A stretch of 64,000 bases of DNA, from contig NZ_JACJOX010000063.1 in the NCBI RefSeq assembly GCF_014695775.1, positions 62,001 through 126,000 of the forward strand, read 5' to 3'. Of this stretch, positions 49,647 to 56,664 are shown piece by piece. The notes under the pieces were generated by a model. It saw only the letters and a program-made list of their open reading frames with translations, ran no database searches and was not told where the DNA came from. The stretch comes from Leptolyngbya sp. FACHB-60. Lineage in GTDB: Bacteria > Cyanobacteriota > Cyanobacteriia > Phormidesmidales > Phormidesmidaceae. Numbering within the stretch: the first letter of the stretch is position 1; each line of letters opens with the position of its first letter. The position numbers and the translations under genes are program-made.

Positions 49647-49680
49647 TGGGAACCCTCCAGGGGCACTTAGGGCCTGCATA
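49647..49680 (+). promoter_or_regulatory. Leader box on the plus strand
   Basis: TGGGAACCCTCC (49647-49658), 34 bases before the ATG at 49681. Pairing CAGG/CCTG follows. It proves that the box is oriented with the gene, not with the genome. Confidence 0.78.
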
Positions 49681-49992
49681 ATGCAACACACCACCCAGTC
49701 TGTAATTCTTCAATCTGCCGGCACCATGCCCATCCCTGATGTGGGTTCAGTGGAGCAATTTGGGTTAATCGGGGTGATGGGGTTTTTGGTGCTCAAAGAG
49801 GTGCTGGCCTGGTGGCGCGGCAAGGAAAGCGCTGAGGATCAGCTACTGGCCTCGCTGGTGAGTGACCTGCGATCGGCAAATCAATCGCTAATCGACAAAC
49901 TTTTTACGATGCAGGCCCAGCAGCACAAGGATCAGTCCGAGCTGCGGGCGGAGCTGCGTGGCCTGTGCGAGCGAATTGACAAGCTTCTGTGA
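49681..49992 (+). CDS. Holin-like/XhlA-like single-span membrane protein
   Basis: 103 residues from the ATG at 49681, a start fixed by the leader box; the longer frame to 49621 is rejected. One transmembrane helix (EQFGLIGVMGFLVLKEVLAW, about residues 25-44) followed by a coiled coil (LVSDLRSANQSLIDKLFTMQ ... LRGLCERIDKLL). The layout resembles phage holin-accessory or XhlA-type proteins. The box links it to late expression. Gene order with the next 31-residue membrane protein suggests a lysis pair (inference). Confidence 0.65.
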   Translation: MQHTTQSVILQSAGTMPIPDVGSVEQFGLIGVMGFLVLKEVLAWWRGKESAEDQLLASLVSDLRSANQSLIDKLFTMQAQQHKDQSELRAELRGLCERIDKLL

Positions 49993-50001
49993 GGTGCCGC
50001 T

Positions 50002-50097
50002 ATGGCAATTCTTTGGTTGGGGCTATTGGTGGGGCTCTACGTCGCTCCGGTGCTGTGGATGCTGGACTCGGAGTTACGGTTCGAGCGACGCAAGTAG
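50002..50097 (+). CDS. 31-residue membrane peptide
   Basis: Very small gene with a good ribosome site (GAGGTG 7 bases before the ATG), 9 bases after the stop of the holin-like gene. The product MAILWLGLLVGLYVAPVLW is one hydrophobic helix followed by a charged end (DSELRFERRK). Candidate lysis accessory or spanin-like peptide. The stop lies within the end of the convergent gene. Confidence 0.6.
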   Translation: MAILWLGLLVGLYVAPVLWMLDSELRFERRK

Positions 50098-50301
50098 GGT
50101 GCGGTAGGCACGGGCAACGATGCGGCGATCTTGGGGCCGCATGGTCTGGAGGATGGTGCGGGTGGCGTCTTCAAGTTTTGAGGCGGGGATTAGGCGATCG
50201 CCTGCTTCGAGAGCATGGCCAGCTTCCTTGAGCTGCGGCTCGAAGGCCTCGGGGAGGCGGATCATTTTGGTGGGGGTTTGCCAGTCGGCGGGGCGGGCCA
50301 T
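50074..50301 (-). CDS. Hypothetical DNA-binding-like protein
   Basis: 75 residues from the ATG at 50301 (MARPADWQTPTKMIRLPEAF); an in-frame ATG at 50331 would add ten residues. The pattern RLPEAFEPQLKEAGHALEAG is like small cyanobacterial plasmid/phage proteins with a ribbon-helix-helix look. It converges on the tiny membrane gene with a 24-base overlap. Confidence 0.55.
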   Translation of the reverse strand: MARPADWQTPTKMIRLPEAFEPQLKEAGHALEAGDRLIPASKLEDATRTILQTMRPQDRRIVARAYRTLLASLEP

Positions 50302-50340
50302 GGCTGCGATCGCTGGGAAGGGTGGTTTCATTTTGCAGCA

Positions 50341-50373
50341 AAAAGCCCCCTGGCATTACGCCAGGGGGCTTTT
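50341..50373. terminator. Perfect bidirectional terminator
   Basis: AAAAGCCCCCTGGC (50341-50354), loop ATTAC, and the exact complement GCCAGGGGGCTTTT (50360-50373). It closes the minus-strand small-gene operon from 51-52 kb and can stop plus-strand reading from the sigma/holin side. Confidence 0.93.
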
Positions 50374-50397
50374 GTTTGGGTGGGGTGGGCAACAAAA

Positions 50398-50595
50398 TTA
50401 GCCTGCTGTGCATTCCTCGCTAAGGCTAGACCACTCGGATCGCGGTTTGCCGCAATCCACGCAGAAGCCAGGTAAAGCTGGGCCTAAATCGATTTTGTGC
50501 ACTTTTTTGTGGTGCAAAAGCCTTTCTATATTTTGGGATTCTGCCCGTAGTACCCCAGACCTTACCTGTGAGTCATCGCCACAGTTCAACCTCAT
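50398..50595 (-). CDS. Small Cys-containing phage protein
   Basis: 65 residues from the ATG at 50595 (MRLNCGDDSQVRSGVLRAES), chosen because GAGGAG stands 8 bases upstream. A CVDCGKP motif near the C-terminus may bind metal with the other cysteines. Unknown function. Confidence 0.6.
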   Translation of the reverse strand: MRLNCGDDSQVRSGVLRAESQNIERLLHHKKVHKIDLGPALPGFCVDCGKPRSEWSSLSEECTAG

Positions 50596-50606
50596 CTCAA
50601 TCTCCT

Positions 50607-50915
50607 CTAGTGCGGTAGGGTCCACATGTTCTCTTTCGGGCTCAGCCCCAGGATCCCCACCTCCTGAATCCTGGCCCACCGATACCCCTCGCGGTAGTCG
50701 GGGTCTTTGAGCAGCAGGGGGTCGAAGTTGTCGCGACCGCCCAGGCCATCGCGCCCGCCTAGGGCTTGGGCAGTGCCCCGGCAGCACGGGCGCGGCGGGG
50801 TGATGGGTCGGCCATGGGCAGCGGCTAGGGCCAGCGCGTGGATGCGGGCGGTGGCTGCGTCGGGGGCGTGGTAGTAGGCGGTGTGGCCTGTGGTGAGGGT
50901 GACGGCGTAGATCAT
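50607..50915 (-). CDS. Small phage protein, unknown
   Basis: 102 residues (MIYAVTLTTGHTAYYHAPDA...). The N-terminal half is a compact alpha/beta piece (ATARIHALALAAAHGRPITP), the rest polar with YREGYRWARIQEVGILGL. Its ATG overlaps the stop of the upstream gene (50912-50915). Confidence 0.6.
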   Translation of the reverse strand: MIYAVTLTTGHTAYYHAPDAATARIHALALAAAHGRPITPPRPCCRGTAQALGGRDGLGGRDNFDPLLLKDPDYREGYRWARIQEVGILGLSPKENMWTLPH

Positions 50916-51109
50916 TGGTTAGCCTCCTGAAGGACGGCGGCGGCGATCACCTCAGTCCGGTATTGCGGGCAGCAAAAGGTTTCTGAGACTCCCTCCATCC
51001 ACTTTAGGCAACCGCCGTGAGCGCCGTCAGTATCGGCAATAGAGGCCATAACGCTAGGGCTTTGGTCGAAGTGGGCGCAAGTTTTACAAGTGTTGAGTGC
51101 GTTGCTCAT
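50912..51109 (-). CDS. Small Cys-rich phage protein
   Basis: 65 residues from the ATG at 51109 (MSNALNTCKTCAHFDQSPSV), with AAGGAG 6 bases upstream. Cysteines in CKTC, GGCLKW and FCCPQY could form a zinc site. ATGA overlap with both neighbours. Confidence 0.65.
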   Translation of the reverse strand: MSNALNTCKTCAHFDQSPSVMASIADTDGAHGGCLKWMEGVSETFCCPQYRTEVIAAAVLQEANQ

Positions 51110-51300
51110 GGCTGCTCCTTTTCGGTTAGTCGCTGGTTGAGCCAGTAGTGCAGGTGCCCCCGACGTAGCAGCAGAGCGGTGGGCTCGTGGCGCTCGATGT
51201 AGGCGTCTTCCAAAACCTTCGGAGGCATGGGCTGCCCGGTGAGGAAGATCATTAGGTTGTCGTGGGCGTCGTCTGGGTGGTGCTCGGCAAAGGGCTGCAT
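51106..51300 (-). CDS. Small phage protein, unknown
   Basis: 64 residues (MQPFAEHHPDDAHDNLMIFL...), helical, ending LRRGHLHYWLNQRLTEKEQP. Coupled by ATGA to the next gene and only 2 bases from the previous stop. Confidence 0.6.
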   Translation of the reverse strand: MQPFAEHHPDDAHDNLMIFLTGQPMPPKVLEDAYIERHEPTALLLRRGHLHYWLNQRLTEKEQP

Positions 51301-51302
51301 GG

Positions 51303-51464
51303 CTAATTTCCCAGGGTTTGCAGGGCATCAACGAACTGAACGCAGCTTAGATCGCTGTCTTGGAATGCAGCCCAGAGCGAATCAAAGGCGTCCTTCTGCT
51401 CTTGGGTCAGGCTCCAGTTGAGCTGAATAATCTTGGCCTGCACGGTCTTGGCTTGGGTGGTCAT
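51303..51464 (-). CDS. 53-residue phage protein
   Basis: Short gene translated by me from the ATG at 51464: MTTQAKTVQAKIIQLNWSLT continuing QEQKDAFDSLWAAFQDSDLS and ending DALQTLGN. Helical, acidic. It lies 2 bases before the start of the 64-residue gene and after the 158-residue gene, filling an otherwise empty gap in the operon. Confidence 0.6.
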   Translation of the reverse strand: MTTQAKTVQAKIIQLNWSLTQEQKDAFDSLWAAFQDSDLSCVQFVDALQTLGN

Positions 51465-51518
51465 GGCGGTGTGGTGAGTAAGGTTTTCAGGGGCCAGAGG
51501 TGGCCCCGTGGGTTGGGT

Positions 51519-51995
51519 CTAGCTGCGGGTGAGCATGAACTTGTCCTTGGTGGCGATGAAGACGCTGGAGGCAGCGGCCTGTATCGCGTCGTCGGGGGCT
51601 CCGTCCATGGCCGCAGCGGCGCGGCGGTAGGCTGCGGCATACAGCCCAGCCATCTTGTCCATGTACTCTGCGATCGCTTGGGCTTGGCTGACTTGGCCAA
51701 CATCAGCAGTAGGCGGCACTGCCTGAGATTGGGGCAGGGCTGATGGTGCAGTGCCACTCAGTCGCTCAATATCCCACCCTGGCTTACCTTTTTTGCTGGT
51801 GGGGATGAGGTTCACCTGGTCGCCGCGCTGGAAGCGATCGGCCTGCTCTGGGGGCATCTTGCGCCACAGCTTGCCGCCCTCAAGACCAGTGCCCTCAAAC
51901 AGCACGGAGCGGTAGTCGCCATACTCGTTAGATTGCAGCTTGCTGATTGCCCCAACAGTGGCGGGGATCTTTTGCGCTGCGTCTACAATCGCCAT
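51519..51995 (-). CDS. Phage hypothetical protein (OB-like start)
   Basis: 158 residues (MAIVDAAQKIPATVGAISKL...). The N-terminal about 70 residues are strand-rich with YGDYRSVLFEGTGLEGGKLW and RFQRGDQVNLIPTSKKGKPG, like an OB-fold. A linker and helical C-terminus follow. It may bind nucleic acid (inference). GGAG lies about 11 bases before the ATG. Confidence 0.6.
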   Translation of the reverse strand: MAIVDAAQKIPATVGAISKLQSNEYGDYRSVLFEGTGLEGGKLWRKMPPEQADRFQRGDQVNLIPTSKKGKPGWDIERLSGTAPSALPQSQAVPPTADVGQVSQAQAIAEYMDKMAGLYAAAYRRAAAAMDGAPDDAIQAAASSVFIATKDKFMLTRS

Positions 51996-52052
51996 CGGTC
52001 AAATCTCCAAAACTACAGGTGGGCGAGGCCAGGTGGCTGGCCCCAGGGGCGG

Positions 52053-52385
52053 TTAGGCGGCGATCGGCGGGGAGGAGAGGGGCCAGAAGTCGAGCACATC
52101 CAATGCAGGAAACTGGGCAGCAGCGGCCTCGGCAATGCGATCGTTCAGGCCGTTGCCGAAGAAGCCGCCGGTCTCGAATTGGGCGTTGAAGCCATCAAAC
52201 ACAAACTCACCGTTGACGCGACCACCGACCTGGACGCGATACCAGGAGCGACCGCTGCCGCGTTCATCAACGCGCTCGCCAACCAGGTCGCCGGGGAAGC
52301 AGGTGCGGTTGTTGCGATCGGGGCAGGTGGCGGCAACCTCTACCGGAGAGGTCGTTGCAGCGGGGGGAAGGGCATGTACAATCAT
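52053..52385 (-). CDS. Phage hypothetical protein
   Basis: 110 residues from the ATG at 52385 (MIVHALPPAATTSPVEVAAT), with GAGG about 10 bases upstream; the TTG two codons earlier is less likely. Two cysteines (CPDRNNRTC) near residues 20-30, strand-rich core (SWYRVQVGGRVNGEFVFDGF). The leader GGTAATTTGACC resembles that of the gene at 51995. Confidence 0.6.
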   Translation of the reverse strand: MIVHALPPAATTSPVEVAATCPDRNNRTCFPGDLVGERVDERGSGRSWYRVQVGGRVNGEFVFDGFNAQFETGGFFGNGLNDRIAEAAAAQFPALDVLDFWPLSSPPIAA

Positions 52386-52501
52386 GGTCAAATTACCTCT
52401 AGAGGGTGGTTGGCGATCCTCGTTCCGGTGTCCCTGAGAAAGAACCGGAGCGGGGGTTTGTCGTATCTGCCCTCACTACGCTGTGGGCTGCGGCGCGACC
52501 C

Positions 52502-52837
52502 CTACGACAGGGCCTCAATCATCTGGGGCTTGGTGAGGTGCTTGCCTTCCCGAACCCCGCGCCAGGCAATGCCCCGGCGGCTGCACTCCTTCCGCAGCTG
52601 CACGCTGGTCATCTTGGCGTAGGCGGGTGCCTCAACCTTGATGACTGCCACCGCGATCGGGGCAGCTACAGCAGCGGCCATCGCGGGGACCGGGCGGGCG
52701 GTCAGCACCTCAGCCTCGGTCAGCAGCTCCTCCAGCGTGGGAAGGTCATCCTCCACCGGCTGAGGCAGCGGCGCGGGCTCTGCGGTGAAGAGGCAGAGGG
52801 CAGCGAACAGAACAGCGAACAAGAAGAAACCGAACAT
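52502..52837 (-). CDS. Membrane protein with C-terminal SAP-like motif
   Basis: 111 residues from the ATG at 52837 (MFGFFLFAVLFAALCLFTAE); GGAG lies 9 bases upstream. One N-terminal transmembrane helix, an acidic middle (DDLPTLEELLTEAEVLTARP), and a C-terminal SAP/HeH-like helix pair (MTSVQLRKECSRRGIAWRG, then LTKPQMIEALS) of a type that binds DNA or protein. A membrane-tethered DNA-binding protein in a phage could attach the genome to the membrane (inference). Confidence 0.65.
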   Translation of the reverse strand: MFGFFLFAVLFAALCLFTAEPAPLPQPVEDDLPTLEELLTEAEVLTARPVPAMAAAVAAPIAVAVIKVEAPAYAKMTSVQLRKECSRRGIAWRGVREGKHLTKPQMIEALS

Positions 52838-52879
52838 GGCGAAAACTCCGAAAACTACAAGCCCCGTGAAGTGAGGGGG

Positions 52880-52960
52880 CAATGCCGGGGCGGGGAGTCG
52901 AACCCTGCCTGCTCCAACCGGCGAATGTTAGTGGTCTTTGTCGTCCGCTCGGTGAAGGCA
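52880..52960 (-). other. tRNA-like remnant (uncertain)
   Basis: On the minus strand GCAGGGTTCGACTCCCCGC resembles a T-arm and GCCCCGGCA an acceptor 3' strand, but no matching 5' acceptor strand or regular anticodon arm was found. It may be a decayed phage tRNA or chance. Confidence 0.25.
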
Positions 52961-53048
52961 CCTACCAGGGGGTTGAGGGGTTTTCACCCTGCCCTTGCGG
53001 TTTTCTCCCCGCCGGGTATGTACCTACTGTAAGGCACTGGCCTACAGC

Positions 53049-53097
53049 TGTCAAGTGTCGTACGAGAATTGACAAATACTGCCGGGGCGCTTACTGT
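53049..53097 (+). promoter_or_regulatory. Promoter with TTGACA operator-like dyad
   Basis: -35 TTGACA (53069-53074), 17-base spacer, -10 TACTGT (53092-53097), upstream of the XRE gene. TGTCAA at 53050-53055 and TTGACA form an inverted pair around the upstream side. Confidence 0.6.
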
Positions 53098-53135
53098 TGA
53101 GGTGTAGTTTGTCGTGAGACAGTAGAGGTGTTGCT

Positions 53136-53384
53136 ATGACGACCGCCGTGAAAGTTAGGATCACCCAGGATATTGACGCCCCAGGGCTTGGGGCCAAAAT
53201 CAAAGCAGCCCGTGAGGCCGACCCTCGCCCGGTGGGGGAGTTGGCCAAGCTAGCGGGCATCAGTCGAGGTTACTGGTACGACCTTGAGGCTGAGAACGTT
53301 CGCGCTTCGGTGCCAGTGGCCACGGTGAAAGCGATCGAGGTTGTGCTGGGGGTTGATTTCGGCGTGGGTGCTGGCGATGAATAG
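53136..53384 (+). CDS. XRE-family HTH regulator
   Basis: 82 residues. HTH: LGAKIKAAREADPRPVGELA, KLAGISRGYWYDLEAENV, then VATVKAIEVVLGVDFGVG. GAGGTG precedes the ATG. Small XRE proteins of this sort act as repressors or antitoxins. Its end overlaps the HNH gene (ATGAATAG), so the two form one operon. Confidence 0.85.
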   Translation: MTTAVKVRITQDIDAPGLGAKIKAAREADPRPVGELAKLAGISRGYWYDLEAENVRASVPVATVKAIEVVLGVDFGVGAGDE

Positions 53385-53955
53385 GCGTCAGCCCAGATGC
53401 CGGAAGCGCGCAAAGGATCGAAGCGTTCTTGTTTCGGTCAATGGCAAGCCTCTCACCCACGCGAGGCCGCCAGCACCTCGCCAAGAAATGATGGTTTCTG
53501 GCACCGTCCGCATAATTCGACGGGTTCGGGTAGGCGTGGGGGGATGGGCTGAGTACGCCGCAATTGGAAAGTACCAGGTTGAGCGACCTAACCTTGAGGC
53601 ACTGGGGTATCGATTCTCTGATGGCGTTTTTGTTTGTGCGATTGGAGTGCCTGTGTACGCAAGAGGGGTAGGCATTGAGCCGGTCAAGCTTATTAAGAGG
53701 CTTGATTTCAGCCATCGCTCAGACTCCGACATGCGCAATAAGCCAGCCTGGGCTGCGTTGCCGTGGCTAGAGCCCGCGATCGCGGCCATCTATGCCCAGC
53801 GCGACGAGATAACCGCCAGCACCGGCATCCCCCACGAGGTTGACCACATCCATCCAGTGAACCACCCCCGGCTGTGTGGGCTGACGGTGCCATGGAACCT
53901 CCAGGTGATACCCGCTGTGGAGAACAAGCGCAAGTCAAACAGGCTGCTGTCTTGA
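53377..53955 (+). CDS. HNH endonuclease-like protein
   Basis: 192 residues from the ATG at 53377. The C-terminal HNH motif is plain: HEVDHIHPVNHPRLCGLTVP, then WNLQVIPAVENKRKSN. The N-terminal part is basic. Such HNH proteins nick DNA and in tailed phages often help packaging, but this one is in an early operon with a regulator, so a homing or exclusion role is open. Confidence 0.85.
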   Translation: MNRRQPRCRKRAKDRSVLVSVNGKPLTHARPPAPRQEMMVSGTVRIIRRVRVGVGGWAEYAAIGKYQVERPNLEALGYRFSDGVFVCAIGVPVYARGVGIEPVKLIKRLDFSHRSDSDMRNKPAWAALPWLEPAIAAIYAQRDEITASTGIPHEVDHIHPVNHPRLCGLTVPWNLQVIPAVENKRKSNRLLS

Positions 53956-53983
53956 CCCCACCGCGATCGCCCCTGCATACAGA

Positions 53984-54017
53984 AAGACCGCTGACTGGAG
54001 CTCCAGTCAGCGGTCTT
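53984..54017. terminator. 34-bp perfect palindrome terminator with CTGGAGCTCCAG core
   Basis: AAGACCGCTGACTGGAG and its exact complement meet without a loop. It lies between the convergent HNH and lipoprotein genes. The centre carries the recurrent CTGGARYTCCAG palindrome (53995-54006). Confidence 0.85.
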
Positions 54018-54040
54018 GGTTTGGGTGGTGCATGGTGCCA

Positions 54041-54268
54041 CTATTGGCCTTTCAGCAAGCGCTGGTGAGTCCAGCTGCGGCAATTTTCCTGAAACCACAA
54101 GGAGTTTGGGCTGTTGTTGTCAGCCTTGTCCTCCCAGATGTCGCCATAGGCACTCATCTTTTGGCAGCCGTTGGATGGCCCGCTACCGATGGAGTCAATG
54201 CCATGGAATATTGCGGCGTCGCAACCCGCAGCGGCTAAGGCTAGTAAGGCAAGGAAGATTGGTTTCAT
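54041..54268 (-). CDS. Small phage lipoprotein
   Basis: 75 residues from the ATG at 54268 (MKPIFLALLALAAAGCDAAI). Signal peptide with lipobox LAAAGC, so Cys16 is the lipidation site. Short hydrophilic remainder with two more cysteines. Prophage lipoproteins often serve in superinfection exclusion. It follows the ATPase gene by 28 bases and probably belongs to that operon. Confidence 0.75.
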   Translation of the reverse strand: MKPIFLALLALAAAGCDAAIFHGIDSIGSGPSNGCQKMSAYGDIWEDKADNNSPNSLWFQENCRSWTHQRLLKGQ

Positions 54269-54296
54269 GATAGGTCGATGTGTTGTTATGGCTGAA

Positions 54297-55739
54297 TCAC
54301 CCCAGTACGGCGGGGAATCGCTGGAGCAGGGCATCTTGCAGGTCAGGATCTAGGGTTTTTGCCTCAGCAATGAACTCATCGCGCCAGCTCACCCAGGCGG
54401 GGCCACCACCAGCGATCGCTTTGCCGGTGACGGCTGCTGCTGCCTGGCGCAGGCCCATGGTGGAGGGCTGCTCTAGGAGCTGGCGGGCGATCGCATCCCA
54501 GTCCACCGCGTCGGGGTTGTCGGGGGTGGGGGTCTTGAGCAGCGACTCATAGCCGGTGAGCATGGGAATGTCGGCTAGGGCGCGATCGCTCTTGGGCGTC
54601 GCCCGATATTGGATCTGCCCGTTCTCTAGCCAGAAGTGCCAGAAGCCTGACTGGGTTTCCCGCAGCCGCTGCTCATCGGCGTCGGTGACGAATTGCCCGT
54701 AGAGCTGCTTGGCCCAGGCCACCACAAAATCAAATTTGTTGCTGCTGGCCTCCCCGGCGCAGAGCACCAGTTTTAGGCCCTGCATGGTTTTGGCAGAGCC
54801 AAACAGGTCGGTGCCGTTGGGCGACTGGGTGACCAGGCCTAGCCAGTGGCCATCGCTGCGGCCTGTGCGAATGTACATTTTGAGCAGCCCCTCAAACCGG
54901 GCGGCGACGGCCCCATAGGCGGCTTTATCCTCCTTCTCGGTTAGCGTTTGTTTGGCGTCTTGTGCCTGGTCGAGGATGGTTAGCGCCTCGTCAATGATGA
55001 GCCGGTGGGGAGACTTGGCCTGCACCAGCCCGGTGAGCATGGAGCACAGGTCGTCTAACTGGCTCAGGAATGCCTGGTCGGCAAACTTGCGTAGCCGGTA
55101 GGCCCGCCAGCCCTCAGGGGCTTTGTCTTCGCTTTTGAGAGTGATGTAGATGACGGGGGCGGTGCTGGGCACGCAGTCGATCAAGGTGGTGGTCTTGCTC
55201 GACCCACTCAGGCCAATCAGCACCAGGTGCTCGCCGTCGCGCCAGAGCAGGCGATCGACGGGGCGATCGGGGGCAGTGGTCGTAGGCTCAGCCGATTCGC
55301 TCCCAGGTTCCGTCTGGGCGCTCTTCCCAGATTCCGGCATCGTCGTTTCGGTCGTCTGTGCCTGCGTCTCCACTGCCCCCAGCGGCTTTTTTGCCATGCC
55401 CGCCTGGATTTGCTCGATAAAGGGCTTCAGCAGTTTCTCCATGCGCTCGTCATCGATGTAGCGGCTGATGGCCTCGTTGTCGCCTCGCTCGATGCTGGCT
55501 CCTTCTTTGCCAGCGACATAGGTGCCGCCAGCGGCGATCGCCCCGGCCATTGTCCACGCCAACCAGGGGCCAACACCAGGCAGCCACGCGCTGAGCACCA
55601 GTGCCCCGCCGATCGCCAAGGTACCGCCAACCATTTTGGGCAGCAGGTCGTACCGCTCCCAGCAGGCATCTAATGCCTCCTGTTGCAAGGAGCCCTTGGC
55701 CCCCAGATAAATTGCTTGGGCTTCTTCGCGGGTCATCAT
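54297..55739 (-). CDS. Membrane-anchored P-loop ATPase, unknown system
   Basis: 480 residues. Two N-terminal transmembrane helices (about 34-55 and 58-77: TLAIGGALVLSAWLPGVGPW, AWTMAGAIAAGGTYVAG), a charged linker rich in Gln/Thr/Glu, then an ATPase domain. Walker A is LIGLSGSSKTTTLI (about 177-190), Walker B HRLIIDEALTIL (about 245-256), and a sensor-like LGLVTQSPNG. The C-terminus is helical. The topology resembles VirD4/TraD/FtsK-type motors more than Zot, whose ATPase part comes first. It is the last gene of a coupled four-gene set. Confidence 0.8.
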   Translation of the reverse strand: MMTREEAQAIYLGAKGSLQQEALDACWERYDLLPKMVGGTLAIGGALVLSAWLPGVGPWLAWTMAGAIAAGGTYVAGKEGASIERGDNEAISRYIDDERMEKLLKPFIEQIQAGMAKKPLGAVETQAQTTETTMPESGKSAQTEPGSESAEPTTTAPDRPVDRLLWRDGEHLVLIGLSGSSKTTTLIDCVPSTAPVIYITLKSEDKAPEGWRAYRLRKFADQAFLSQLDDLCSMLTGLVQAKSPHRLIIDEALTILDQAQDAKQTLTEKEDKAAYGAVAARFEGLLKMYIRTGRSDGHWLGLVTQSPNGTDLFGSAKTMQGLKLVLCAGEASSNKFDFVVAWAKQLYGQFVTDADEQRLRETQSGFWHFWLENGQIQYRATPKSDRALADIPMLTGYESLLKTPTPDNPDAVDWDAIARQLLEQPSTMGLRQAAAAVTGKAIAGGGPAWVSWRDEFIAEAKTLDPDLQDALLQRFPAVLG

Positions 55740-56281
55740 GCGGCCCTCCGTGCGCGTTTACGAATCCAAAACCAGATGGCTAGGCCAAAGACGGTGATGA
55801 GGGTCATCACCAGGTTGCCTTTGTCGATGAACTGCACCAGCATGATGCCGTCGGGGGTGCCCTCTTTGATGGGCGGCCAGAAGTTCCAGCAGGCGACGAT
55901 GTCCACGATGTAGGCGGGGATGCTGAGCCACATGCGAGCGGCCCGCTTTTCGTTGGTTGCGGCGGGTGCCAGAAACTGGGGGAAGACCTCCAGGTATTGC
56001 ACTGCCGCAAAGCAGCACAGCCCTGCCAGCCTAGCGACGGGAGGGGTGCCGTCAGCCCCCATCAGGGCGGCCATGAAGGAGGCATAGGGGCGGATGTTGC
56101 GGCTAAAGACGATGCCGATGGGAATCAGCAGGGCGTAGATGACGACCCGCAGGGCACCGTTGTCGATTTTGTGCGGGTCATTGGCCAGAGTTTTGGCGGC
56201 ATTGGTGGCGGCGCTAGCGGCTTGGGTGGCATACTTGCGGGCCTGCTGGGCTCGGGCGTTATGGTTGGTTGTTGCGGTCAT
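55736..56281 (-). CDS. Multi-span membrane protein
   Basis: 181 residues with about four hydrophobic helices (VVIYALLIPIGIVFSRNI; LAGLCCFAAVQYLEVFPQFL; MWLSIPAYIVDIVACWNFWP; LVMTLITVFGLAIWFWIRK). The N-terminus is Ala/Gln/Lys-rich and the C-terminus basic (RKRARRAA), so both ends should be cytoplasmic. No family is recognised. Coupled by ATGA to the genes on both sides. Confidence 0.75.
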   Translation of the reverse strand: MTATTNHNARAQQARKYATQAASAATNAAKTLANDPHKIDNGALRVVIYALLIPIGIVFSRNIRPYASFMAALMGADGTPPVARLAGLCCFAAVQYLEVFPQFLAPAATNEKRAARMWLSIPAYIVDIVACWNFWPPIKEGTPDGIMLVQFIDKGNLVMTLITVFGLAIWFWIRKRARRAA

Positions 56282-56664
56282 AGTCCACCTGTCTTCGTGA
56301 AAATGAGCGTTTGATCGTTAGTGATGGCGATGTCTTGAACCACGCCGCCGATGACGACTCCGGTGATGCCAAAACGATCGCAGACGGCTTGGCGGTCGGG
56401 TAGGCCTGGGATGGCTAGCCCCGCCTGGAGCTGCCCTCTGGAGACGATGCAGCCCTGTTGGTAGCGCTGGGCGGCTTTGCTTTGGGCAGTGGTGACCAGC
56501 TGCTCCTCTTGCCAGGCATCGAGCTTGTTGCGCTCAATGACCAGCTGCACCTGCTGCCGGGTTCGGGTTTCGGTGTCGAGGCCAGCGGCGATGCAGGCAA
56601 CTCCTGCGATCGCCAGCACTCCAGCGGCGGTGATTTGAACGATGTTTTGAGCGATGAATTTCAT
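56278..56664 (-). CDS. Single-span exported protein
   Basis: 128 residues. An N-terminal hydrophobic helix (ITAAGVLAIAGVACIAAGL) is followed by a helical, Gln-rich segment and a C-terminal strand-rich part with two cysteines (QQGCIVSRGQ, AVCDRFGITG). Likely anchored in the inner membrane with its body outside the cytoplasm. Coupled by ATGA. Confidence 0.7.
   Translation of the reverse strand: MKFIAQNIVQITAAGVLAIAGVACIAAGLDTETRTRQQVQLVIERNKLDAWQEEQLVTTAQSKAAQRYQQGCIVSRGQLQAGLAIPGLPDRQAVCDRFGITGVVIGGVVQDIAITNDQTLIFTKTGGL

Noticed and set aside
51933..52622. 229-codon plus-strand frame over the small-gene operon
   Set aside because: Covers several minus-strand genes with good ribosome sites; its product looks like no protein.
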